DNA from: Fragilaria radians
Lineage: Eukaryota; Bacillariophyta; Fragilariophyceae; Fragilariales; Fragilariaceae
Direction: 5' to 3'
DNA: 30,888 bases
NCBI GenBank assembly: GCA_900642245.1
Contig: CAAAJI010000219.1
Coordinates: 67,436 to 98,323 of the forward strand
The translations under genes were made by a program, and so were the position numbers. The notes under the pieces are model-generated. The model was given only the letters and a program-made list of their open reading frames with translations, was not told the DNA's origin and ran no database searches. Of the stretch, positions 1 to 8,821 are shown in pieces; the stretch's first letter is position 1, and every line of letters starts with the position of its first letter.

Positions 1-69
1 AATCAGTTGAGATCTAGAACTAATAAGTATCATAATTAATCAAATTACACTTCTATCACCTATACCACT

Positions 70-745
70 TTAGGATACTTCTACAGGCCTAATCGGTGGC
101 ATAGTGCAGAGGGTAACGTATAGTGGTCAAACTCAAAGTGTGTTTAGACTGGATAGAGTGAAGTCCAGTTCTTGTGAACTTCCAGCAAAGATGAGCACCC
201 CTGTGGATTCCAATGCCAGCTGCTTTACGTGTTTTAGTTCTGGTGTCAGCTCACCCAAAATTGCGGAGTTCTGTCCGACTTTGCGCTTGGTTTTTGTTAT
301 CGCTCGGGCCTAAGCCTCCACTTGCGCACTATCCAGCGTTTATAGTCTGCCTTGCAACAAATTCGTTCAGAAAGTAAATCCACAAGTGGAAAAACTCTTT
401 GTTACGGCTTTTAAGGACTTGTACGAGTCCCAGGCTAAAAACATAACCCGTTTGTTATCCCACCAGCGTTCACCAGGTCCGGGGCTTGTGCTTTCACGAG
501 GGATTTGAGGTTTACTCCTCCACTCTGCGATTAATCACATAGCCCTTCAACATGGGATTTATAAAGTTTTCTTCTGCCTCTCAGCTGGGATCGTCAAAGA
601 GGAAATGCGATCAAATTCTCGGTTTATGCTCGGAGAGGGAGAGCCAAGTTTTAAGGAGTTTCTTGCTTCTCCCGCAATGCGTTTTAAGGTAAGTTCTTAG
701 GAGTTTCTTGCTTCTCCCGCAGTGATGTGTTTGGTTAAAAGCCAA
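70..745 (-). pseudogene. Decayed reading frame of probable mobile-element origin
   Basis: The minus strand can be read across this stretch only with several in-frame stops and frame changes, yet long pieces look coding. One piece, about 635-480, reads with motifs such as EAEENFINPMLKGY and VINRRVEE. Another, about 310-130, includes VGQNSAILGELTPELKHVK. No family is recognised. The stops spread along the frame suggest an old decayed gene, and the next feature to the right is a broken retroelement integrase, so an element gag-type or accessory protein is the likeliest source. The stretch could also be an unrelated host pseudogene. The plus strand has a 69-codon open frame at 104-313 which I regard as a shadow. 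Confidence 0.3.
654..721. repeat. Two 23-bp direct repeats, 45 bp apart
   Basis: The 23-bp unit AGGAGTTTCTTGCTTCTCCC+GCA occurs at 654-676 and again at 699-721. On the minus strand the two copies fall in the same frame (45 bp is 15 codons), giving a repeated CGRSKKLL peptide, which fits a small in-frame duplication in the former reading frame. Confidence 0.75.
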
Positions 746-1038
746 TTAAGCCTGGCGTGGGTCGTACGAAATCGTTCCCGGATTGCTATTTTTCTGTAGC
801 TATGCCGCTACAATTTTTAGACTTTTCCTGTCTTGTTTTATAGAGTTGTCTCTCTGATGTGTTTGCTTAGTGTTAGGACCTTTTTAGCAATTCAGCAGAA
901 AAGGAATTTTGGCAATAAATGACAATGAAGACACACTAAATATATTTAAACATCTATAAGGTAGAAACCTGAGTATCTATGCTTGTGCAGGATTTACCTC
1001 ACAACATTATTGATTGTGATAGAGTCTGGAATTGATTG

Positions 1039-1052
1039 TAACCCCTAACCCC
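1039..1052. repeat. Short CCCCTAA telomere-like motif
   Basis: TAACCCCTAACCCC lies at 1039-1052, which is two units of the TTAGGGG heptamer in the opposite orientation to the arrays at 3603 and 4767. Confidence 0.6.
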
Positions 1053-1118
1053 TTGTCACGATTATGCCCAATGCTAATAAAATAGTTTTCGTTAATATTC
1101 TTCAAGGATTGCGATGCA

Positions 1119-2071
1119 ATGTATGGATATCATTCAGACAACAATCTGGATACCAAAGGCAAACACAACAACATATCTGGCAACATCATCAATGACATAA
1201 TTGCAAGTGACTTAAATCCAGTGACTTTTAGTAATGACTTTCCAATGTCATTTCTATCTGAGGACGATAAAGTTTGTTTGGCATTACGAAAGTCATATGA
1301 CATGAGACCTGGGCATAGGTTGAAAACGAAATAGAGGGAATAAATAAGCCAACAACGCAGGAAAAACTTTGGAAGCATGCCACTTATGATCATGGACGAT
1401 ATGAAAGGGGATGAATACTATAAATACAGCAATAGGGACTACTCTTGCTCATCATTAGTTAGAAAAATTCAGAAAAAAAATTGGTAGACCTAGCAAAACA
1501 ATTCTTTTATATTTTAAGACACAATCTGCTCCCAAACTGCCCCATTCAATTGCGTGATGTGATAGCAGCGGATGACATTTTTGGACCTGACATGGGCAGC
1601 TTAAAAGGCAAACAAGTTCAAGAGAATCCTGATCCATTGGAAATAATTATTACAGAGATCCCAACTACTTTATATGAGAGATACAGGAATGTATGCTTAC
1701 AAGATTGCATTCTTTGTTTCAATCTCTAGGGATATACGTTTTGCAACTAGTGAAATGATACCTGATGCACGAGTTAACACCATAAGTTATAAAGCATGTT
1801 TTAAATGTTTACAAAACAAGACACTTTAAAGTCACTCATATTCTTGCTGATGGACAATTTGAGCATCTTAGTAATGAAATTGCCAGCCTTGGAGCAATAC
1901 CAAATATTTTGGCTTGAGGGGAACATTTACCAGAAAATAGAACGGCAGATCAGAACAATGAAAGAACGGGTACAAGCAATCGACGACACTCTACCCTTCA
2001 AGCCAATACCTAAAACAAGAGACAGATTATATCTATATGCTATCTATTCCTTATTTAAAGGGCTTAACTAG
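1119..2071 (+). pseudogene. Broken retroelement integrase (DDE/rve type)
   Basis: Three frames together read as a retroelement integrase. Recognisable pieces are NCPIQLRDVIAADDIFGPD and GSLKGK (about 1538-1610), YERYRNV (about 1672-1692), FFVSISRDIRFATSEMIP (about 1708-1760), ILADGQFEHLSNEI (about 1840-1881, the second Asp of the DDE triad with the G-x-FE pattern), GEHLPE, and IERQIRTMKERVQAID (about 1938-1985, the triad Glu region), ending DTLPFKPIP. These match, from memory, an integrase lineage common in LTR retroelements of diatoms and chytrids. It is inactive: at least two frame changes and several stops (for example near 1727 and 1918) interrupt it. The 71-codon frame at 1119-1334 is probably the pol linker just upstream. 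Ty1/copia or Ty3/gypsy cannot be settled because no reverse transcriptase remains nearby. Confidence 0.65.
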
Positions 2072-4198
2072 AGAGCTTATACACAATAAGCGCTATAGTA
2101 TAAAAATGACTAAATCCTACGGATTTGTCTGGACCTATAATAGTCTACTTAAAATTAGCCTGTAGAATGGACCTCTCAAAAAGAGTAAAGAGCTTTTACT
2201 TCCTAAGCCAAAAGTTTAGTTAGAATCATTGCCGTCACTCGGACATGGGCATGACCTTGAAATATTTTTCAATTTCTATATCCCAACACTCTCGTTCTGT
2301 GATCACAATGCTCTATATGAGAATTGAGATAGAAAAATTACGTCCTATATTAAGGCAATTATGAAAAACTACTCTTGTTTTCTAATCGTGAAAGATTGAA
2401 GTCTTGACTGACTAATTTTTCATTATGATAATATTTATTTAGATCAGTCATTTATTTATCGTCCTTTGGCTATGCCAGCTTGTCAAATATCTTTTGACTT
2501 CTCTTTATTTAAAGATAAACATATTAATTATAAAAAAAATTATGAAACACATGTGATTTATTATCTCCTAAATTTTAGAGACCAGTATCATCTAAAATTT
2601 GCTAACGGACAAAACAACATTGTCATTTGTTGGGGTTAGATGTGCTAATATATCTGATATCCTTATCATCTAGATTAGCAGTACTAGCAACACTGGACGT
2701 CTCCAAATGTTGGTACAAAATAACATTTCTTGAATTAATCTCTTTTAAAGATTAATTTGGTGTGTTTAACTTACATCATAATGTATTATCTTCTAGGATT
2801 GTAGAATATAGTACACACACTACTGAACAGTGCGAAGTTTTTAAAAACATAGTGAAGACTACCGGGCTAAAAATAGTGCAACTGATAAAAGTAGTGAAAA
2901 GAAAACAGTGACAGACCAAAATATAACACTCGTTCCAATGCGGCAAAAAAACGAGGAAAAATATGCCATCTTGAACCAGTCCAGTGACATACAATACAAA
3001 CTCCAAATTCAATCAAATTGAGGAAATTTTCATAATCCAAAAACAAGGGAAAAAATTGATGATGATATCAGCACTGAAATTTGCGTTCAAGAAGCGATTA
3101 ATCCTGGAAAATCCCTAATTTTAGGTTCTTCAGGAGTTTTTATTAAAAGAGCTGCTTTAGAATAATTTTATCACAAAATCAAGAAGACCAATGTCCAGGT
3201 AAAAGGCAGGGATATTCCCTTTCTAGGGTAAAAGGGATTGCATCCTTGACTATACCAACATTTTTCAAGGTCACATAGCAAAAATCTTTCATGACCTTTC
3301 TTAAAATGTCCTTCTAATGAAATAGCATTGACAATAACATCATCAACTAGTTGGGCACTTGTTATTGTTATAGACATTGGGTTTTGAATCAGGTGTGTCC
3401 AAGATAAGGAACATCATTTGCTCCAATTGGTACATCGGTTTTGTCAGAATAAACTTTTCTTTTGTTTCAAGTGAAAGACTTCCTCTCTAGCAGTTTTCGA
3501 TGAGAGTGGAACATCGCTACTTGTTACTTTTTCCTTTTTGGCCATTCAATATCCGTGATGGATGAAAAATTTAGCAAGCTAGGGTTTTAGGGTATTAGGA
3601 TCTTAGGGGTTAGGGGTTAGGGGTTAGGTTAGGGTTATATAGATTGGATGGTAGTGGAGTCTCACCCAAAGTGATCTGCTGAATAATCAATAATGCCTGT
3701 TTTAAAGATAACTGGTAGCTACATATATCCATCCATTTGTCTTTGAACTTTATCGGAAGTGAAATGCATCGTATTGTCAACATTTTGTATCCAGTCATTT
3801 AGTTGTACTGTTATGTTGTTGACAATGTTCTGCGACAGTGCATAAACTGGTGTTATTGCTGTTGTCATTGTTGTTACACAACGGTGCATATACCCATGCA
3901 GATTCAGGAATCTTTTTTCAATCTGGATTATATTGTCAATGAAATGTTAGCATAACAAATGTGTACAGAACAAAGGTTTGATTTAGATTTGGATAGATTG
4001 GTCCTCCTAACACTACTTTCATTCTTACATTGTTATTGCTTGTTGATTTTTGTGAATACTATCAGAAATACTCCACATACAAAAATGAAGTAAATTAGCA
4101 TCCACAAACTATGTTCCTGGTATAGAAAGATAGGCACATCCTTCCAATTTAGTTGTTTTGTTTGTAAAATCATTCCTCCTTGTTTGAAGACAAACATG
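2072..4198. other. AT-rich stretch without a supported gene
   Basis: Only short open frames (under 80 codons) occur and none shows a recognisable motif. The stretch contains a telomere-like array at 3603-3637. Given the decayed integrase on its left it may be the remainder of the same element, but I see no LTR pair or polypurine tract that would prove this. Confidence 0.5.
3603..3637 (+). repeat. Interstitial telomere-like array (TTAGGGG)3 TTAGG TTAGGG
   Basis: Three perfect TTAGGGG heptamers (3603-3623) are followed by TTAGG and TTAGGG. The 25 bases before it also contain degenerate TAGGG motifs (TAGGGTTTTAGGG, from about 3580). It lies in AT-rich non-coding DNA. Confidence 0.85.
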
Positions 4199-4410
4199 AA
4201 CTAAGGCAACTACTGATAGACGCATGTTAAAGTAAAGGAATCAGCCAGTACAAAATGCTGATAAATTCATCATAAAACTAACTTGAGATAGATTTACCAG
4301 GCATAACTAAGGCAACTACTGATAGACGCATGTTAAAGTAAAGGAATCAGCCAGTACAAAATGCTGATAAATTCATCATAAAACTAACTTGAGATAGATT
4401 TACCAGGCAT
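4199..4410 (+). repeat. Perfect tandem duplication, 2 x 106 bp
   Basis: Copy one (4199-4304) and copy two (4305-4410) read identically by eye, from AACTAAGGCAAC to TTTACCAGGCAT. The unit covers the non-box part of the dispersed tRNA-like repeat annotated at 4321-4470 together with about 16 bp of flank. Identity over 106 bp in DNA this decayed points to a recent event. Confidence 0.93.
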
Positions 4411-4470
4411 AGCTAGTGGTCTAGAGGCGGTTCAATTCCGTCTTACGGTAGTATTTTTGATAGATGTATG
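4321..4470 (+). mobile_element. Short dispersed repeat with tRNA-like T-arm (SINE- or MITE-like), full copy
   Basis: This is the best-preserved copy of a family also present at 6626-6749, 6750-6889 and 8441-8580 in inverse orientation. Going 5' to 3' it has a CATGTTAAAG...GAATCAGCCAGTAC...GCTGATAAATTCAT body, then TAGCTAGTGG (4410-4419, A-box-like), then a perfect T-arm shape: stem GGCGG (4426-4430), loop TTCAATT (4431-4437), stem CCGTC (4438-4442), which includes the B-box GGTTCAATTCC. A T5 run, a possible Pol III terminator, follows at 4454-4458. The unit is edged by imperfect 12-bp direct repeats (GATAGACGCATG 4321-4332; GATAGATGTATG 4459-4470). No anticodon arm fits between the boxes, so it is not a functional tRNA gene. 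A tRNA-derived SINE is the favoured reading; a MITE with a chance T-arm is the alternative. Confidence 0.6.
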
Positions 4471-6625
4471 CTAGAAGATGTACATCATATTTTATTTGTT
4501 TTAGGTGTTAGGAGCCATTTATCTGAAGAGATTATTCAATTTAAGGAGAAAACAATGAGAAAATTGATTAGTTAAGTAAATCCGGGTGATTGAACATTTT
4601 TATTGTGTGAGAAAAAGATAAGTTAGGGAGAAGAAAATTGAAGAGAAAAGAGTCTGCTGGAAGATATTTCAAGAAAACTTAGTCTTAGAAACTTAAAATC
4701 TACCTTTTAATTTTCAGTGTGACAAACTTAGTCTTAAACCTTTTGTAGGTGTTTCTTGGCGTTTCAAGGGGTTAGGGGTTAGGGGTTAGGGGTCATCTCC
4801 ATTCAGGAACTCAAAGTTAAGTTTCTAAAGCCTTGAAGTATCTTGATTCCAACAGTAAGTTTTCGTTTTTATCAGACGTATTTGAATGTACGGATAAGGA
4901 ATACTGATGTTGGAGTGTTTGCAATAACCTGGAAAAATATTTGACCAATCAGCATCAAATGTTATATATTCTCTAATCATTCTTGTAGTTTGATCCCATA
5001 AAACAATCTCTCCTGTAGAGGATATTTGGATGATCATTGGACATTATTGTCAAACTTCATTATAGATGTTTTGAATGTGACTTCTTCCTTCCTATTCATC
5101 AAATATCCAGACAATGGGAGTAAGATTGATATAAGGAATCATATTCTTCCATGGTGACAAATGCCTTATTCACCTCTCTTTGTCTGTTGAATGTTTTTCC
5201 TCCCCTCGACCCACTTTCTGAAGTAGTAAACATCCAATGCGAATAAATTCATTCCCCTCATCCAAAATTTCCCCTTGTTACCTGACATACACTAGTTTAT
5301 GATCATTGTAAGTTCATAAAAAAATGCTCTATACTGCACTATGCAAGAGTCAATGAAAGGTAAGTTTTACAAAGAGTGTAATATCATGAGACTATCCAAC
5401 TACTAAAAGAGTAGCAGCGGCTCTCATCAATACTGAGTCATGGCATTTGCTTCCTTGATTAGTGCTCTTAAAATACTAAACGCATCTTCGTATGGAGTAT
5501 CTTTGCAATTTCTTAAAGTACCCTTTGAATAAACTCTGATGATTTGTAAGGTCCATAACATTTTGGAACAGCTTGCTTTTACTGAAGTGTTTGTGCAACC
5601 AATGTCTAATAAGACATTTACCAGTGTTAAATCATCAAAGCAACTATTCCTAATTTTGAAACTGTAGAGTCAGTAATATTAAGTTGCATTTTGGATTTAC
5701 TTAGGATGGCATAATAGACATATACCATTGTTTCCGTATTTTTGAGAAATGCCTGCATCTCAGGCATCTCTTTTAGATCATTAACCTTTTTGCCCCCATA
5801 GTAGGCAATCAAAATAGGAGCAAACCTGTGCATCCAAATTATTTTGTCATCTCACTATAATAGCCAGATGTTTGCAATAATTGTGTGTATGTGTGTTGGT
5901 TATTATTAGTCATATCCATCACATTTATTGCTATCACAGGAGGTCAAATTTCTTTTCATAAATCTTGTTTGTGCTGGATGGCCTGTTTGAACAACAATAG
6001 TGAAAAAGCACATAAAGCCTCTTGAATCAATTTTTTGTCTTAATTATGGTCTTCTGGCAATTGTTTACTTTGTCTACATTTGTTTCTGGATGCAATGAGT
6101 ATATACTTCCTTTGTTTTCCAAGTTTTCATCCTCTGATAGAACAATAGAATACTTGGTTGCATCCTTGGATGTCAAAGAATCATTCTCTTTCAATTCTGT
6201 TCAATGCAGAGTTGTGTAGTTGTTTTTATTATTTTTCAGTATTAATTGTACAAGACATTCAACTAGCTCCAATTTTCTTTCCTCTGGTGCAGTGATACTT
6301 GAATACTGCAAGCAGCTTTGAATTCTGATTCCAAGATCTTGAGAATTAGGATTCATCATTTCTGATCTTTCTCCTTCTTGAATGCTTTATGAAACATTAC
6401 CAAGACCTTTAATTCATTCAACTAACAAGCAAAGTAACATAAACTTTGAATCCTAGTGACTTGAATTGAAATAGTAGTACAATTTCTCAGTAAGTATGTA
6501 CTCTACTAGAACAATGATTCAATACTGGCAAAGGTCATTGTACAAAGTGTCATTCAGCTGGCCCTTCTGCCCTTCTTCAAAGGTGAAACGTTTGAATTCT
6601 AGTAATAATGACCAACCGACATTTA
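4471..6625. other. AT-rich stretch, probably old transposon debris
   Basis: No intact gene is supported. A telomere-like array lies at 4767-4792. On the minus strand about 5635-5435 there is an open stretch of roughly 65 codons with VNVLLDIGCTNTSVKA, faintly like the D-[ST/x]-G-x-[ST] start of a retroelement aspartic protease, preceded in another frame by a 68-codon frame (5833-5627). The plus-strand 65-codon frame at 6022 is hydrophobic but has no motif. Confidence 0.4.
4767..4792 (+). repeat. Interstitial telomere-like array AGGGG(TTAGGGG)3
   Basis: AGGGG at 4767-4771 is followed by three perfect TTAGGGG heptamers (4772-4792). It has the same heptamer and the same orientation as the array at 3603, 1.2 kb to the left. 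Confidence 0.85.
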
Positions 6626-6749
6626 CATGTGTCAAAAATACTACCTTATGACAGAACCGCCCCCTAGACAACTAGTAATTTAACTCGAGTTAATGCTTAT
6701 AGTGAATTTATGAGCATTCCGTATTTTCTGATTCCTTCACTTTAACATA
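6626..6749 (-). mobile_element. tRNA-like dispersed repeat, copy 2 (box region decayed)
   Basis: On the minus strand the copy ends in ...GGTAGTATTTTTGACACATG and begins GTATGTTAAAGTGAAGGAATCAG, collinear with the copy at 4321. The B-box has drifted (GGTTCTGTCAT, with a deletion relative to GGTTCAATTCTGTCAT). It is joined directly to the next copy in the same orientation. Confidence 0.7.
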
Positions 6750-6889
6750 CATGTGTCAAAAATACTACTGCATGACAGAATTGAACCGCCCTAGACCACT
6801 AGCTACGGATGGTAATTTAACTCCAGATAATTCTTACAATGAATTTATGAGCATTGCGTATTTTCTGATTCCTTCACTTTAACATACGT
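6750..6889 (-). mobile_element. tRNA-like dispersed repeat, copy 3
   Basis: On the minus strand it reads TAGCTAGTGGTCTAGGGCGG followed by TTCAATTCTGTC, keeping the A-box-like and T-arm elements, and a T5 run. It abuts copy 2 with only a shared ACATAC/ATGTGTC junction, so the two form a head-to-tail tandem pair. Confidence 0.75.
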
Positions 6890-7007
6890 GTTAGTGTTGT
6901 CAACATTCAGATTTTACAAAATTAAACTTTAACATTATCTATTTTCATTTTGTAAACCTATACTATCCAGATAACTATCATAACTCTCAATCTAAGATTA
7001 TAGGTAT

Positions 7008-8147
7008 TTAATGCAACAACGTGGATAAGTAATGTATGTCTACATCAAGTTTGCTCAAATTGTTGTGTATGAACACCTGCGCAGTGATTGAGTTGCCATT
7101 CAGACAATTTCGTCGTGCCGTATCCACAACTCCACAGATTGAAAACACTCGTTTGCTTGGTGTTGAGGTTGTGCACACAGAAAGCCATTTTCTAGCCCCT
7201 AGCGCTACTTTTGGAAATTTCTCCCTTCTTTCCTTCCACCATGCAATTGGGTCAGTGATGTCTTCTGCTATCGACGCTGCATAACGCAAGTAGTCTTCCA
7301 GCTCAAGCCGTATTTCCATCTTTAATTGCTCTCTCTTTCTGGCTTGGATTGACTGTGGAGAATCCAGTGCATCAGCAGCAGCTCTTCTTTTGGAAGCCTT
7401 ATTCAGTCCAAGTCCAAGTGTGAACTGATCATCATCAGAGTTGCTAGAACACTCTTCTGATTCACTGTTGATCACCTCATTTATTCCATGAGCCACCCTA
7501 GACGGCTCCTGCGCAAAATAAATCAACTCAATTTCCTCTCTTACCAAGTGCAAAGCATTCTGTTTTTCCAATCCAATCATGTGCTCACAGGATGCAAAGC
7601 GCGGATCAAACAGTGAGCTCCACATAAGGGATGAATCCAGCCCAGTGAATAGAGAATTGAATTGTTCTGCCAAAAACAAACGGCATTCAATGAGTTGAGT
7701 AACCACACTGTTAAAGAAACTTTCCTGCCCATCATCGGATGCCATCCTTTCTTGTTGCTTTGCTTTAGTAGGCAAATGATGAGTAATTGTGCTCAGACCA
7801 AATCCTCCCTTTATCTTGTTCCTTTCCTCTGTTTCTCGGTAATGCTGGATAAAATCTGAATGCACACTGTCCATGTGTCTGCTGACATTTGAAGGATTTG
7901 ATACACTGAATGGAATGCACTGCTCACACTGTGTGCAGTATGCACCAACAGCATCTTTTGCTAGGTACTTAGTCTTTGCTTTTTTGGTAATTTTCTCAGG
8001 ACCAATGAGTTTGATACATATCCAGTTCTCTCGTTTTCTTTGCTTTGGCATGTCATACAGCTTAGATTTCAAGTCTTCTTTTTCTTGTCCTTCCTTCCCC
8101 CCCTCTTCCTGTTGCTTTTCTACTCCTTTCTTTGCCTCCCATTCCAT
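7008..8147 (-). CDS. hAT-family transposase derivative with BED finger and dimerisation domain, catalytic core missing
   Basis: The ATG at 8147 opens about 379 codons; an in-frame TTG lies two codons upstream, and no earlier ATG occurs before a stop near 8090. The N-terminus is Lys/Glu-rich, followed by a BED-type zinc finger (YCTQCEQC ... SRHMDSVH, roughly residues 70-100) that would bind element DNA. The C-terminal half has WSSLFDPRF and the hAT C-terminal dimerisation motif (WLSVCTTSTPSKRVFSICG). The linker LSTITHHLP...QERM runs straight into the DPRF region, so the RNase-H-like catalytic part that normally lies between (several hundred residues) is absent. Known autonomous hAT transposases are typically 600-800 residues. 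The frame is nevertheless uninterrupted, so this is a recent internal-deletion derivative or a retained DNA-binding/dimerising protein. Copies of the tRNA-like repeat lie on both sides in the same orientation. Confidence 0.82.
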   Translation of the reverse strand: MEWEAKKGVEKQQEEGGKEGQEKEDLKSKLYDMPKQRKRENWICIKLIGPEKITKKAKTKYLAKDAVGAYCTQCEQCIPFSVSNPSNVSRHMDSVHSDFIQHYRETEERNKIKGGFGLSTITHHLPTKAKQQERMASDDGQESFFNSVVTQLIECRLFLAEQFNSLFTGLDSSLMWSSLFDPRFASCEHMIGLEKQNALHLVREEIELIYFAQEPSRVAHGINEVINSESEECSSNSDDDQFTLGLGLNKASKRRAAADALDSPQSIQARKREQLKMEIRLELEDYLRYAASIAEDITDPIAWWKERREKFPKVALGARKWLSVCTTSTPSKRVFSICGVVDTARRNCLNGNSITAQVFIHNNLSKLDVDIHYLSTLLH

Positions 8148-8414
8148 TTGCAAAATGATAGTTGACGGAGAACTTAAACAATAGGCAAACTAGCTTTCAA
8201 AGTAAACGTATTGGTACAAAATTACCTATCAAGAAATCTAAGCTGTATGGCACTGCAAAAATTTTACGTCTTCTATGTTGCGTCATTCCTTCCCCCCTTC
8301 TTCCTGTCACACTCCTTGCCATTCATTTGCAAAATGATTGTTAACTGAGAGTTTTTTTAACCGGACTGCTAACCAGCACTCAAAGTTAATGCATTGATAA
8401 TTAAATAGCTATCA
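8089..8414 (-). repeat. Imperfect tandem duplication over the 5' end of the hAT gene
   Basis: Unit A (8089-8231) and unit B (8284-8414) share CATTCCTTCCCCCC-type runs, TTCCTGT, CATTTGCAAAATGATNGTTNAC and CTTTCAAAGTAAACG/ACTCAAAGTTAATG in the same order. Unit A contains the start codon of the transposase derivative; unit B holds a decayed second copy of the start region. Divergence is substantial, so the duplication is old. Confidence 0.65.
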
Positions 8415-8440
8415 TGATAGTTAACGTTGACATCACTAAG

Positions 8441-8580
8441 ACGTGTGTCAAATATACTACCGTATGACAGAATTGAACCGCCCGTAGCCCACTAGCTATG
8501 GATGGTAATTTAACTCGAGTTAATTCTTATAATGAATTTATCAGCATTCCGTATTGGCTGATTCCTTCAGTTTAACATAC
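8441..8580 (-). mobile_element. tRNA-like dispersed repeat, copy 4
   Basis: On the minus strand it reads GTATGTTAAACTGAAGGAATCAG ... CCATAGCTAGTGG ... GGCGGTTCAATTCTGTC ... GGTAGTATATTTGACAC. The A-box-like and T-arm motifs are intact; the T run is interrupted. It has the same orientation as copies 2 and 3, which lie on the other side of the hAT gene. Confidence 0.75.
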
Positions 8581-8821
8581 AAAGCAATCACATAATCCTA
8601 ATCCTAGTCAGTATGCATCCAAAAAAAGAGACTACGGACAGTACTCATCATTGGAAGTAAAGTACAGATTTTTCTTAGATCTATCCAAATTTATTGCCGT
8701 CATTTTTGCTATGTGATCCTTCATGTAAGGAAACCGATTCTGGTAGTATGTGTGGTACGGGTGCAGAAACAATGTAAGATGACACTTACTGTCACACAAC
8801 CATCATTTTCATTGATTGAGG

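Noticed and set aside
654..721. CRISPR-like repeat-spacer arrangement
   Set aside because: There are only two repeats with one spacer, in a eukaryotic context and in phase with a decayed reading frame; a local duplication explains it.
4405..4450. A complete tRNA gene
   Set aside because: A T-arm and A/B-box-like motifs are present, but there is no room for an anticodon arm and the acceptor strands do not pair over seven bases.
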